In this document: positions 33,354-45,271 of the stretch, piece after piece
Layout: each line of letters opens with the position of its first letter
Numbering within the stretch: the first letter of the stretch is position 1
From: Drosophila persimilis
Lineage: Eukaryota; Arthropoda; Insecta; Diptera; Drosophilidae
Assembly (NCBI RefSeq): GCF_003286085.1
Contig: NW_020825313.1
Coordinates: 1,178,001-1,242,000, forward strand
Length of the DNA stretch: 64,000 bases
Direction: 5' to 3'
Notes under the pieces: model-generated
What the model saw: the letters and a program-made list of their open reading frames with translations, nothing else
Database searches by the model: none
Told to the model about the DNA's origin: nothing
Made by a program: the position numbers and the translations under genes

Positions 33354-34430
33354 AAAATGGATGCGTGTAACGTTCAGAAGAAATTCCGACCCCATAAAGT
33401 ATATATATTCTTGATCAGCATCAATAGCCGAGTCGGTTGAGCCCTGTCTGTCTGTCCGTCCATATCAGCACCTAGTGCTCAAAGACTATAAGGTCTAGAG
33501 CAACGACGTCTTATATCTGGAATTCTGTGATATGTCACTGCTACAAATATATTTCAAAACCTTGCCCCGCCCACTTCCGCCCCCACAAAGGGCGAAAATC
33601 TGTGGCATCAAAAAATTCAAAGATACGAGAAAACTGAAAACGCAGAATCGTACAGGATGACTATATGTTCTAGAGTATAAAATCTGAACCAGATCGTATA
33701 ACTATTACAGCCAGAATCAAGAAAACAATTTCATTCTTTCTCGCTCTGTCTCTCTCTAACACACAGGTTTCATGGTCTTTTTTGCCAATTGCAAATATGA
33801 GTTCAAGGGTCTCAGAACCTATAAGAGCCAGAGCAACCGAATTTGGTATCCACACTCCTGTGATATCGTACCTTGACCGTTTTGTTTCAAAATTTCGCCA
33901 CACCCCCTTCCGCCCCCGCAAAGGACGAAAATCTGGGGCATCCACAAATCTCAGAGTCTATTAAGGCTAGAGTAACCAAATATGGTATCCGCACTTCTGT
34001 TAGATCTCAGCATAAAACGTTTATCTCAAAATTTCGCCACACCCCCTTCCGCCCCCACAAAGGACGAAAATCTGTTACGTCTACAATATTGCAGATTCAA
34101 GAAACCTAAAACTCACAATCATAGAGAATGACCATATCTATCAGATTGCTGAGTCTGGATCAGATCAGATAATTTTTATAGCCAACAGGAACAAATCAAT
34201 TTGCAGTGGCTACGCAGCGTCCGACGTCACGCTCAGACTGATTTTCTGTCTCTCTCGCACGCACTCTTTGTCGTGTCTTTTAATATTAGCGGCGTCTGCC
34301 GGAGGAGATCCATACTGTATATCGGGTATAAATGTAGAGTTGCGGTCTCCGCCGCAACTCACAACGTTCCCCCTCGTTCTGCCTATTTTCGAGGAAAGCG
34401 TTGTTCTGGAAGGTTTGTCATTTATGGACA
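33354..34430. mobile_element. Dispersed Drosophila-type non-coding repeat in CR1, unit 1
   Basis: About 1.05 kb of non-coding repeat interrupts the CR1 RT. It holds three imperfect sub-repeats of roughly 130-370-base spacing around TTCGCCACACCCCCTTCCG (near 33570, 33893 and 34033), each followed by an AAAATCTG box, and a purine/pyrimidine end near 34340-34385 containing CAACTCACAACGTTCCCCCT. I recognise this as a widespread Drosophila intergenic repeat, but I cannot place its class (Helitron-like, MITE or LTR-derived). CR1 coding resumes at about 34430 with ISWGPDKVPSCIL. Confidence 0.6.
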
Positions 34431-34976
34431 TATCGTGGGGGTCCAGATAAGGTACCAAGCTGCATTTTAAAACACTGTGCCCAGTCCCTCTGCAAACCTT
34501 TGACCTTTCTCTTGAACCTCTTTTTGGAACAGTCTTGTCTCCCAGTAATTTGGAATGAGTCCTACATCATTCCGCTTCACAAAAAAGATTCAAGATCAAA
34601 TATTGAAAACTATCGTGGTATCGCAAAGCTTTCCGCCATCCCGAAGCTTCTTGAGTTCCTGATCACCCGGAAACTGCAACATCTTTGTCGCAGCTTGATA
34701 TCTCCGTCGCAACACGGTTTTCTCAGACATCGTTCAACATCGACTAACCTTCTTGAGTTTTCTAACCTAATCCACCGTGGTTTTCAAAGTGGTTTGCAGA
34801 AGGATGTAGTTTTTACGGACTTCAGCAAGGTATTCGATTCTGTTAACCATGCTCTTAACGCTACGCCTGATGATATAGTTGTGACTTAATTTACATTTAA
34901 ACATAAGCGCAACGTATCATCCTTTAAAATTCTTCTCCCTGATTCTTAGCTCTTCAAATCTCTTGAAACGTCAATA

Positions 34977-35738
34977 TTGCCTGAGCATACAATTATGCAT
35001 GAGTTCCTTAACAAAGATTCGAGCCCGAGTCCCAGAATTACCGAACCTGCTGCTCCAAAAAAGGAATGTACCATTTTTTGTATTCACTATCAGATCGCTC
35101 GCAGTTTGTTGGGAAAATTGCGTCATATTCATACAAATAGTGCGTCTTTTGATTTCGATGCCATCGCTTTTACCAAAACCTTGTTTAACTCTTCTATCAA
35201 TGATCATGAAATTTTCATTGATAATTACACTATTTATAGAATGGACCGCCCATCGTTTGCAGGTTTGGTTCTGATTGCAGTCAAATCTGATTTATCATCA
35301 GAGTTATTCCCATTCAATATCATCCATGGAATTGAATTTGTTGCTGTCAAAGTTCGTGTGGGTTCGGCATTTTTCTATTGAACCTGCTCCTATATTCCTC
35401 CCAGGTCTGATGCTGAGATTTACTTCAACCACCTTTCAGCAATTAATACTGTTGTATCTGCATTAGGTTGCAATGATCAAATTATTGTCATGGGTGACTT
35501 TAACGTCCCATTTCTTTCTTGGCTGCCTTGCGATGACGCTAAACTGCTATTTCCCAATTGCCACAATAGAGACAGACTTCTTGACCTCATGTTTGTTATC
35601 GATGCTTCTTTTGCTACGGTATCCAGAACAAGCCCAATATCATTTCCCATAGATCCTGATCATCCAACTGTAACGAACCTAAAAGCGTTCGATAAAATCC
35701 TTCCCCCGACGTATTATAAGCATAAAACCTGCTACTAA
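34977..35738 (+). pseudogene. CR1 copy A endonuclease, duplication unit 2
   Basis: Exact-looking duplicate of 31418-32179 with the same GDFN and DPDHP motifs and the same breaks. Confidence 0.75.
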
Positions 35739-36299
35739 ATTACAGCTCCTCGCTAACGTAAATTTAACGTATGTATTATTTACCACACGAAGACCTCCCT
35801 ACACATATAACCACTCAACACGTGCCGACTCCAACATCGCTGACTAAACACACCAGATCGCGCAGACTTCCCCCACTCCGGACCAAGCGAACGATCCGGT
35901 ACCATCGACGACGAAAAGATGACACCGCGGAAGTTCGCGAGAAACGCCAACGGCAAATCCGCCAAGTCGCCAGAAATCGAAACCGGGTCAAAGCACCGAA
36001 CCGGCGAAAAGCAAGCCCTACGCGGAAATGCACTTTTGTGACCCCCGCTATCGCAGCAACAACAGGCGTATCTTATGCAGAAACCCGGCCCCGGGTACAG
36101 ACGTTGTACCAAAAAAACCATCCTTCTAATCTAAGAATTAATAAGTACGAAAATATTCGTAATAAAGTGTCTAATCATCAGAACAATATCCAATTGCGTA
36201 AGTTCATTCCAACTAGCCGAGGCACTGACACTACCCCACATCGCGTGAGTCCCTTGAGTGTACCCGATCTGGTTGTGCTGACATTTCCATGACTTCTTG
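35739..36299 (+). other. C-rich insert with 173-codon open frame, unit 2
   Basis: Duplicate of the insert at 32180-32740; the frame is at 35771-36292. Confidence 0.35.
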
Positions 36300-36912
36300 C
36301 CACATAAAGTGTTTTCGCAAAACAAACTTTATCGATTTAGATCTACATGTCTCGCGTGTTGATTGGTCGTTTCTTTATTCATTACCGAACATAGATGAAA
36401 CTGTTAACTCGTTTTATAGCTCTATTTACTCCGCCCTTAATACATTTCTTCCAGATATCACTGTACCTGTATCGTCCAAGCCTCCCTGGTTCTCCAAGTA
36501 TTTGTCATACTTAAAAAATAATAAATCCAGGCTCTATAACAAGTACCAGAAGTCCGGCTCCACGTCGGCCTTAGCTCTATACTGCTCCGCTCGCTCTCTG
36601 TTCTTTGCCGTTAATAGTCAGTGTTATAATCATTACCTTTCACAATGTAGTATAAACTTTCGTAGTGATCCTAAAAAATTCTATTCGTCTGTTAACTCTA
36701 AGCGTAAGTCAAACGCTTTTCCTCCATCCCTTCATTACCAGAACAAAACAGAAGCTTCTGCTGTTGGTATTGCAAATTTATTCGCTACCTTTTTCTAAAC
36801 AACGTACTCGTCTCATATTTACAATGCATCCACTCCGTATCCGTACCAGCTACCTCACGCTAACAGCATTTTTATCTCAAAATGAGTATTGGGGTAAATT
36901 AGATTTGTGGTG
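36300..36912 (+). pseudogene. CR1 copy A linker and RT N-terminus, unit 2
   Basis: Duplicate of 32741-33353 with the same motifs and the same insertion point on its right. Confidence 0.75.
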
Positions 36913-37989
36913 AAAATGGATGCGTGTAACGTTCAGAAGAAATTCCGACCCCATAAAGTATATATATTCTTGATCAGCATCAATAGCCGAGTCGGTTGAG
37001 CCCTGTCTGTCTGTCCGTCCATATCAGCACCTAGTGCTCAAAGACTATAAGGTCTAGAGCAACGACGTCTTATATCTGGAATTCTGTGATATGTCACTGC
37101 TACAAATATATTTCAAAACCTTGCCCCGCCCACTTCCGCCCCCACAAAGGGCGAAAATCTGTGGCATCAAAAAATTCAAAGATACGAGAAAACTGAAAAC
37201 GCAGAATCGTACAGGATGACTATATGTTCTAGAGTATAAAATCTGAACCAGATCGTATAACTATTACAGCCAGAATCAAGAAAACAATTTCATTCTTTCT
37301 CGCTCTGTCTCTCTCTAACACACAGGTTTCATGGTCTTTTTTGCCAATTGCAAATATGAGTTCAAGGGTCTCAGAACCTATAAGAGCCAGAGCAACCGAA
37401 TTTGGTATCCACACTCCTGTGATATCGTACCTTGACCGTTTTGTTTCAAAATTTCGCCACACCCCCTTCCGCCCCCGCAAAGGACGAAAATCTGGGGCAT
37501 CCACAAATCTCAGAGTCTATTAAGGCTAGAGTAACCAAATATGGTATCCGCACTTCTGTTAGATCTCAGCATAAAACGTTTATCTCAAAATTTCGCCACA
37601 CCCCCTTCCGCCCCCACAAAGGACGAAAATCTGTTACGTCTACAATATTGCAGATTCAAGAAACCTAAAACTCACAATCATAGAGAATGACCATATCTAT
37701 CAGATTGCTGAGTCTGGATCAGATCAGATAATTTTTATAGCCAACAGGAACAAATCAATTTGCAGTGGCTACGCAGCGTCCGACGTCACGCTCAGACTGA
37801 TTTTCTGTCTCTCTCGCACGCACTCTTTGTCGTGTCTTTTAATATTAGCGGCGTCTGCCGGAGGAGATCCATACTGTATATCGGGTATAAATGTAGAGTT
37901 GCGGTCTCCGCCGCAACTCACAACGTTCCCCCTCGTTCTGCCTATTTTCGAGGAAAGCGTTGTTCTGGAAGGTTTGTCATTTATGGACA
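36913..37989. mobile_element. Dispersed Drosophila-type non-coding repeat in CR1, unit 2
   Basis: Duplicate of 33354-34430 carried by the 3,559-bp tandem duplication. Confidence 0.6.
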
Positions 37990-39428
37990 TATCGTGGGGG
38001 TCCAGATAAGGTACCAAGCTGCATTTTAAAACACTGTGCCCAGTCCCTCTGCAAACCTTTGACCTTTCTCTTGAACCTCTTTTTGGAACAGTCTTGTCTC
38101 CCAGTAATTTGGAATGAGTCCTACATCATTCCGCTTCAAAAAAAAGATTCAAGATCAAATATTGAAAACTATCGTGGTATCGCAAAGCTTTCCGCCATCC
38201 CGAAGCTTCTTGAGTTCCTGATCACCCGGAAACTGCAACATCTTTGTCGCAGCTTGATATCTCCGTCGCAACACGGTTTTCTCAGACATCGTTCAACATC
38301 GACTAACCTTCTTGAGTTTTCTAACCTAATCCACCGTGGTTTTCAAAGTGGTTTGCAGAAGGATGTAGTTTTTACGGACTTCAGCAAGGTATTCGATTCT
38401 GTTAACCATGCTCTGCTTATTCACAAGCTCTCTTTAGGGTTCCCAACGAATCTTCTAGATTGGATTGTGTCTTATCTCTCTCTGACCGTACTCAACGTGT
38501 TTTGTGTTCTAATGAGTTGTCAAATATTGTTAATGTTACTTCAGGTGTGCACAGGGAAGTCATCTGGGCCCGCTTCTGTTTATTTTATTTGTGAATGACC
38601 TTCCTCAAGTTATAACATACTCTACTACACTAATGTATGCTGATGATGTTAAAATCTGTCTTTCTTACTCTGATTGGGATTTGCACACACGCCTTCAACT
38701 GGATCAAAGTGAATTACATTTGGTGTTCAACTAATCTTCTTTTTCTAAACCTTTCTGAATGCAAACTTATGACATTTTACCGTAGCGCTCCACATTTTGT
38801 CTCATATATTCTAGGAAATCATGTCCTCGAGCGAATTTTGGGGTTCAAATGACCTCGAAGTCCTTTTCGATCATAAGATGTGTTTTAACAGCTAGCTGCA
38901 ACACTGAATAGAGCTAAGGGTGTCTTAGAGTTCTTCAAGCGTTGGTGCAAAGAGTTTGACGACCCGTACGTTACGAAACAACTGTATCTCTCTTTAATAC
39001 GTCCTATATTGGAGTATTGTTTTTGTGTGTGGAGCCCGCAGTATAAAGAGCAGCAGGTTGTTATTGAATCCGTGCAAAAGCAATTTTTAATTTTTGCCCT
39101 TCGGAACTTTAACTGGGACTCGGGTAGAATCTTGCCACCCTACCGGTCTAGGCTAAATCTTATTGACCTGCCGTCGTTGCACGATCGCAGAATATGCAAT
39201 GGTGTAATGTTCGTGCACAAGCTCCTTCTCGGGTCTGTTGACTCCCAAACTCTCTTGGGTCAGATTGGCCAAGTCAAGTTCCATCTAGACCTACCCGTAC
39301 TTTTAGGCCTATCCGTTTACCCATATGTAGGTCTAATTATGCTGATCATGAACCTTTTAGGGTTTTATGCCATAATTATAACTCCCTCTGCCAAACCCTA
39401 TCAATATGCAATATTTATAATCACTTAA
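37980..39428 (+). pseudogene. CR1 copy A reverse transcriptase
   Basis: Begins PDKVPSCILKHCAQSL, then NESYIIPLQKKDSRSNIENY, QHGFLRHRSTSTNL and VVFTDFSKVFDSVNHAL (motif A). After a frame change near 38470 it reads SGVHREVIWARFC-like remains of motif B, then LMYADDVKIC (YADD at 38636-38647, both Asp present). Further frames follow. The C-terminal part at 39009-39428 is open: EYCFCVWSPQYKEQQVVIES, FALRNFNWDSGRILPPYRSR and LPSLHDRRICNGVMFVHKLL, which is typical of CR1. It lacks RNase H, as expected. Inactive. Confidence 0.8.
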
Positions 39429-39546
39429 ATTTAGCTAACTTTTAACTTCTCTTTTTCCGCCTTTGGTAATTAAGTATCAATTTTAACAGATAATTTATTA
39501 ATTTAATCAATAAATAAATAAATAAAAAAATACAAATAAAAAAAGG

Positions 39547-40083
39547 TCAAACGACATTTCAGTCATAAAAGAAAATTCTGATCAATTTTTAGATATTGAT
39601 TATGATAACATAACCCAAATTACAGGAATAGTTAAAGGATCATTGAACTCCTTACGTTCAGCATTCCTCGAAATGTAAACTTCTAACTTCATAATACCAC
39701 ATAATTTTCATATAGTACAAAAAAATATTCCGATCCCAGTAGACGGAACACTTGGAATAGACTTCATAAAAAAATGCAATTTCTAATTAGATTTCACTAC
39801 AGAAAGGGACTGTTTCATCTTAAGACCCAATAATATCACAATTTCAATACAAATACTTATTTTTCATAGTATCAACAACAACTATTTAATTATGCCATCA
39901 CGTTGTGAAGTAATCAGAAAAATTAAAGTAAATACTAAATATGATCAAATTTTAATACCTAATCAATAGATAGGAGATGGTATATTTGTTGCTACAAAAT
40001 TGTAAATATAAATATACGACCCTTAAAGAGCAGAATCAATTCTCACTAAATTAAAGAAGAGCTTCCCACCAGCATATAAGAAA
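39547..40083 (+). mobile_element. 412/mdg1-like LTR element fossil, pol part
   Basis: Continuation beyond the CR1 insert. Protease-to-RT linker-type sequence is recognisable (FLDIDYDNITQITGIVKGSL, IPIPVDGTLGIDFIKKCNF, TERDCFILRPNNITI). The rest of pol is absent. Many breaks. Confidence 0.65.
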
Positions 40084-40129
40084 ACGAGGGGGAACGTTGT
40101 GAGTTGCTGCGGACACCGCAGGGCGAAAT
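40084..40129 (-). repeat. Small remnant of the dispersed repeat end
   Basis: CGAGGGGGAACGTTGTGAG and the following GCGGACACCGC are the inverse of the end of the repeat at 34340-34385. Only about 40 bases remain, wedged between the 412/mdg1-like fossil and the next gypsy element. Confidence 0.55.
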
Positions 40130-43100
40130 TCTGAGATATACGTTTTATAGTGAGGTAGAGAGGTAGACAATGATAGTTACATGGTTAGAGGCGATTCCCA
40201 AGGAAGAACTCCTAGGAGTAGTCAATCAGCCGGAAATGTAGCTCCGGCAAAGGCGGCAAATATCCTACTAAGCTGGCGTCTTAAATTTGATGGTTCTCGA
40301 GACGCAATGCACGTAGAGGAATTTCTATATCGCGTTCGTGCCCTTACGGGACAGACTCTGGGGAATGACGATTAGTTACTTTGCGACAATCTGCTTTTCA
40401 CATGCAAAGCCAGCGATTGGTTCTAGGATTTTCATCGAAGAAACCACCAATACTCCTGGCCATCATTCTGTACAGCGTTTAGACAAAGATTCGACGATCA
40501 GAAAGATGATTTTGACCTTTGGGAAATGATACGGAAACGTCAACAGAAGGACAACGAATCCTTCGAAGATTTTCATTTAAATTTAAAAAATTGAAATTTA
40601 GATTTAAAAAGCATGAAAACTTCTGTAAAGATGCTGGCAACTTTCTACAGAGAAACAGGGTAACTAGACCCAACGTATCAGAAATTCAGAGTGAGGAAGA
40701 AGAACTCGAAGAAGAGAGTATCTCCGAACTACGCCGCAAGCGGTTTGTTTGCTGGAATTGCGACAGAACAGGTTATCGGTTTGAAGATTGCGTAGCAGAA
40801 CGCCGAGTCTTCTGTTATGGCTGCGGGGCGAAAAATACTTATAAGCCAAAGTGCGAAAAATTTAACCCATCGGAAAACCGCAAGCGGGATGCGCAAACAA
40901 ACACCATTCTGGCGCATCCAACAATGATGACAGAATGAAAGAGCAAACTTTCCAAGAGAACACCTCCAACCCGGAATATCCAAAAATTCGATCTAATAGG
41001 TCCCTTGTAGAGGCACAAACCCAGACGGAGGGGATAGATATAGATGGTGAAAGTTCCCAATCAGATAAGCTAGAATTAAAGTATCAACCAAAACGTTCGA
41101 CCATACGATTAAGGCAATTCTGGACCAAGGTAAAGAAGGTGCGAGACTTCATGGCCTTGCTAGATTCGGGGGCGACGATAAGCTGTCTTGGAAGTGAAGC
41201 CGCTAAATCGTTCGCGCAACACGCCAAGGCAAAGAAATGCTCCGGAAATATTTGAACGGCCAATAATGAATCTTGTAAAGTCGTAGCGAAAATTACAGTT
41301 CCCATAACTTTTCGCGATCATACTAAGGAGATAGAATTCTTCATAATACCAGCCTTGAAACAAAGTGTGTATTTAGGAATTGATTTCTGGATAGAATTCG
41401 GTCTGGTAGCAAGACTTTTAACGGATAGATCTGTGGTATAAGAATTAGACGTAGGAAATGAAACCAAGGCTTCGGAATCACCGCCAGTACACTATCTAAG
41501 CAAAGACCAAAAGGTTAGACTAGAATCCGTGATTCATTCGTTTCCTTCGTTTGAAAGGGAAGGATTAGGACGTACGAAAGCTATCCAGCACACGATCGAA
41601 ATGGTACCCGATAGATCAGTTAAACAACGCCATTGGCCGATTTCAACCGCGAAGGAAAAGTTAATGTTTGACGAAGTGGAGAAAATGCTGGCCTTAGACG
41701 TGATCGAGGAATCGAATAGTTCCTGGAGTGGCAATTGCGTTTTAGTTAAGAATGGTACGAAAAACCGATTATGTTTAGATTGTCGAGAAATTAATAAGAA
41801 CACTCGCAAAGATGCCTACCCTTTACCACACGTTGATGGCATTCTTAGTAGATTACCACCAGCCAAATACATAACGGGACTTGACATGAAACACGAATAC
41901 TGGCAGATTCTTTTGGAAGAAAAATCTCGGCACTATACAGCTTTTACCTTTCCCAATAGGCCACTTTTCCAGTATAAGGTAATGCCGTTTGGCCTAACTA
42001 ATGCCGCTGAGACGTTGTGCCGACTTATGGATCAGGTGATACACACCTCAGGAATCGGGTTTTTGTCTATTTGGACGATTTACTGGTGCTCTCAGATGAC
42101 TTCGATTCACACTTGGTGCTGTTACAAGAGGTAGCGATGCATTTGCGTAAGGCCAATCTCACGATTAATATAGCCAAGTCAAACTTTTGTGTACGGGAGA
42201 TTAAATATCTGGGATTCATAATAGGTTATGGTAAGTTAAAGACAGATCCGGGGAAAAATAAAATCCATAATGGAGTTCCCGATCCCAAAAACCGTGAAAC
42301 AGATAAGGAGATTTCTAGGACTTTCTGGATGGTACAGACGCTTTGTCGATAACTATGCCACCGTCAGCTACCCCTTAACGGAACTACTAAAAAAGCATCA
42401 ACCACTTAAGTGGAACGCATCAGCCGAAGAAGCTTTCAATAAACTCAAATCCTGCTTAACATCTGCTCCAATCCTAGCCACCCTCGATTTTAAGAAACCC
42501 TTTTTGTTAGTATGTGACGCAAGCACTTTTGGTTTGGGCTGCTTACTAGCTCAATTAAACGAGGAAGGGATAGAGTTACCTATAGCTTTTATGTCCGAGA
42601 AACTTTCCAAGGCGCAACGAAACTATTCGGTCACCGAACTCGAGTGCTTGGCAGTGATTAAAGGAATAAAGAAGTTTAGAGCTTACGTAGAAGGACAGGA
42701 TTTCCAAGTTATAACGGATCAGGCGTCCCTACAATGGCTTATGAGGCAAAAAGATTTGTCAGGTCGCTTGGCCCGCTGGGCTATACAATTACAGGGATTT
42801 AATTTTCAAATATCACATCGGAAAGGGTCCGAAAACGTAGTGGCCGACGCGTTGTCACGCCACGAACCCGAGGTAAGAGAGTTGAACGGCAACGGACCCA
42901 TAGTCGACCTTGCTTCTACAGAGTTTAAATCGAAAGAATACATGGATCTAATATAACACATAAGGCTTAATCAACTTAAGTTACCCGATTTGAAGGTTGA
43001 CGATAATTTGGTGTATAAAAGAACCGAACCATCTTCAGGGGACGCGATTGCAGATAATCAAACTTGGAAGCTTTGGATTACATCAGGCCTTACCAGCGAT

Positions 43101-44676
43101 ATAATTTCCAGGGCTCATGACCCCCCAGACGCTTCCCACAGTGGTATTGGGAAAACCGTTGAAAAAGTGAAAAGGTACTTGTTTTGGCCAAAAATGGTTA
43201 CACAAATACGAGCCTATGTATCACAATGCGACGTTTGTCGCCAGACCAAAAGTGCTAATGTCGTCTTAAGACCACCAATGGGTAAGCCAATGATTTCAGA
43301 AAGACCTTTTCAAAAGCTTTATCTGGATTTGTTGGGCCCGTATCCGCGTTCCAAGCGAGGAAATATTGGTATCTTAATAATCGTAGATCACAACACCAAA
43401 TTTCATTTCTTATGTCCGCTCAAGAAGTTTACCTCAAGTAAGGTGTGTGACTTCCTAGAAAATATGTTATTTAGTACTTTCGGGGTCCCTGAGACTATAC
43501 TCACCGATAATGGTTCGCAGTTTGTCTCTGGGAATTTCAAGTCATTTCTTACCAGATTCGGGGTAACTCACCGTTGCACTGCAATATACTCACCGCAAGC
43601 CAATGCCAGTGAACGGTTAAACCGACTAGCGGCTTAGCGGCTACAAGAGCGTACGTCGGCAAAGATCATACTAATTGGGACAACAAGTTACCTGAAATTA
43701 GTGCAGCGTTACGAGCCAATATCCATAGAAGCACAGGGTATTCGCCGTATTTTCTTGCATTTGGGCAAAATATGATTCTTAACGGAAAGGATTATGAACT
43801 ACTCAGACGACTAAATCTCCTATCGGATGACACCAGAGTCAAATATCCAGATGTAGTACAAGTATGTCGACAAGCCGCTCAGAAAAAGTTAGCTGAATCA
43901 CACGAGCAGAATGCGAGAACATACAACTTACGTAGCCGGGTCCGTCAACTTAAAGTTGGAGACGTCGTATATGCCCGGAATTTTTGTCAGAGCAACGATT
44001 TAAAAAAGTTCAGCGCTAAACTCGCGCCTGTGTTTATATCAGCCAAGGTTATTCGCCGAGTATGGACAATGTATTACCAATTAGCTAGCGAAGATAAGAA
44101 AAACTTAGGAGTCTATCACTTAAAAGATATTCAGCTTAAACCTTAGTAAATGGCCTTCTTCAGTTTAAGTCTCATTGTAAGATCAATTACGTCTTCAACT
44201 GTGGTGTAGGGGCCGAATTTAGGGAAAGTGTATGGAACATCACGGATAAGCACAGTTTTCTTTTGGTAATGCTTAAAAGTGCAGATACATACTAACTCCG
44301 AAAGTGGATCGTAAGCTGCAAGCTTTCCGAAAAGCTTTCTAAAGAGAGTCGGCGCGCAGCGCACGCATTAAGGTGAAAGACGTCACGTTTACCTTGACCC
44401 AAGAGAGTAGCGTAGCGTAGGGAGAACATAGATTAAAAGCTTGACCAAAATTTCGCTCAATTGGGCGAAAAATCATCCGATTATGCAGTTAAAGTTCCTA
44501 AGATTATCCGATTATGCAGTTAAAGTTTCCAAATATCATCCGATCTTTGAGCTTTTGGTTCGGTACCGCTAAGCTGAACTTGCAGAAGTTGGCTGGAGTT
44601 ATTGACTGAGAATCGATTGATTTAAACGGACGTGTTGGTGCTATACTCGTGAATAAATAAATATATATACATATAT
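40130..44676 (+). mobile_element. Ty3/gypsy LTR element fossil, gag and pol recognisable
   Basis: Parts in order: Gag about 40181-40938 with two CCHC knuckles (CWNCDRTGYRFEDC, CYGCGAKNTYKPKC), protease about 41140-41210 (LLDSGATISCLGS), RT about 41600-42250 (GLDMKHEYWQIL, FVYLDDLLVLSDD), RNase H about 42340-42900 (LLVCDASTFGLGCLLAQ, VADALSRHE), integrase about 42990-43640 (LDLLGPYPRSKRGN, ILTDNGSQFVSGN) and C-terminal tail to 44146. About 44360-44676 looks like a 3' LTR, but no 5' LTR is seen, so the ends are uncertain. It is broken about four to seven times. Its Gag resembles that in the tandem units at 51256-64000, suggesting one lineage. Confidence 0.75.
44143..44364 (-). other. Small antisense frame downstream of gypsy pol
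   Basis: A 73-codon frame on the minus strand converges on the end of pol (overlap of a few bases) and begins MRCAPTLFRKLFGKLAAYDP. No family is recognised. It could be an antisense element gene or chance; nothing else supports translation. Confidence 0.2.
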
Positions 44677-45271
44677 AGTTAAATATCCGCAACTCGATTT
44701 TAAGTTTTGTAAAAAAGACTTTTATTTTACAACTTAAATATCTTTATGTCACAAGATTTAAATGAATTCCCCGACTTGACTTTGGATCTGCTTGTCTCAA
44801 ACGGAACTGATCTCTCTGCTGCTGGCTAGTTTCCATGAGCCCTTCTCTTGGAACTCCCGACTCTGGCTTCGGGCGTTGCTTTCCTTGGCTGCATCTTCGT
44901 GTCGGTGGCGTACGTGCCTGGATCGATATTTGGGGATGCGTCGGCTTTGATGAAAGGCATCCACTGCTGGCGATCGGTGTTGCATTACATGACGGAGCTA
45001 GGAATGTGATACTCCTTGGTTTTATGTCTAGCTTTGATTGGTCCTCATGAGTGGCGTGATTCTAAAGAATCGATTTCTCGAGAGTGGCGTGATTCTAATG
45101 TTGATGAAACAATGTGGTCCATTGTTTATATTATGGGGGGCCCTAGCTTGGAGTATGGGAAGAAACAGTTATTGATTCTTGAGTGGGGTCCTGTTACTTG
45201 TGTGGATGGGGTGGATGAATTGTACATAAACATAATGTGTATGGGATGTGGGGAATTATGGATATGTCACT
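44677..45271 (-). repeat. 3' LTR of the errantivirus
   Basis: 595 bases, nearly identical to 50661-51255. Begins AGTTAAATATCCGCAAC on the plus strand and ends GATATGTCACT. Confidence 0.9.

Larger units (their letters stand above)
31296..34854 (+). repeat. 3,559-bp tandem duplication in CR1 copy A, unit 1
   Basis: The unit starts TTAACGCTACGCCTG and ends in GTTAACCATGCT. It is followed directly by unit 2 (34855-38413) in the same orientation, with two bases (CT) of microhomology at the joint. The units appear identical except for C at 34582 against A at 38141 in a run of A. Each unit carries part of ORF1, the endonuclease, two inserted repeats and the beginning of RT. Confidence 0.95.
34855..38413 (+). 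repeat. 3,559-bp tandem duplication in CR1 copy A, unit 2
   Basis: Second unit, nearly identical to 31296-34854. At its right end the CR1 RT continues normally (VNHALLIHKLSL), whereas at the end of unit 1 the RT jumps back into ORF1. This marks unit 1/unit 2 as the novel joint. Confidence 0.95.
30064..39540 (+). mobile_element. CR1-clade LINE, copy A, with internal tandem duplication
   Basis: A plus-strand CR1-clade LINE inserted in the 412/mdg1-like fossil. Leader about 30064-30510, ORF1 about 30511-31395, ORF2 about 31418-39428, then a 3' UTR ending in AATAAATA-type repeats (39500-39540). It measures 9.5 kb because of a 3,559-bp tandem duplication (31296-34854 / 34855-38413) and two inserts inside each duplicate. 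Allowing for these, the CR1 body is about 4.3 kb, near the usual length. Many stops and frame changes make it inactive. The RT C-terminal region is very like that of the CR1 copy at 55985-59290, but the two are different subfamilies. Confidence 0.82.

Noticed and set aside
36983-37025. CTGTCTGTCTGTCCGTCC run as a CRISPR-like or satellite array
   Set aside because: It is a short simple repeat inside a dispersed Drosophila repeat, without spacers or regular larger units.
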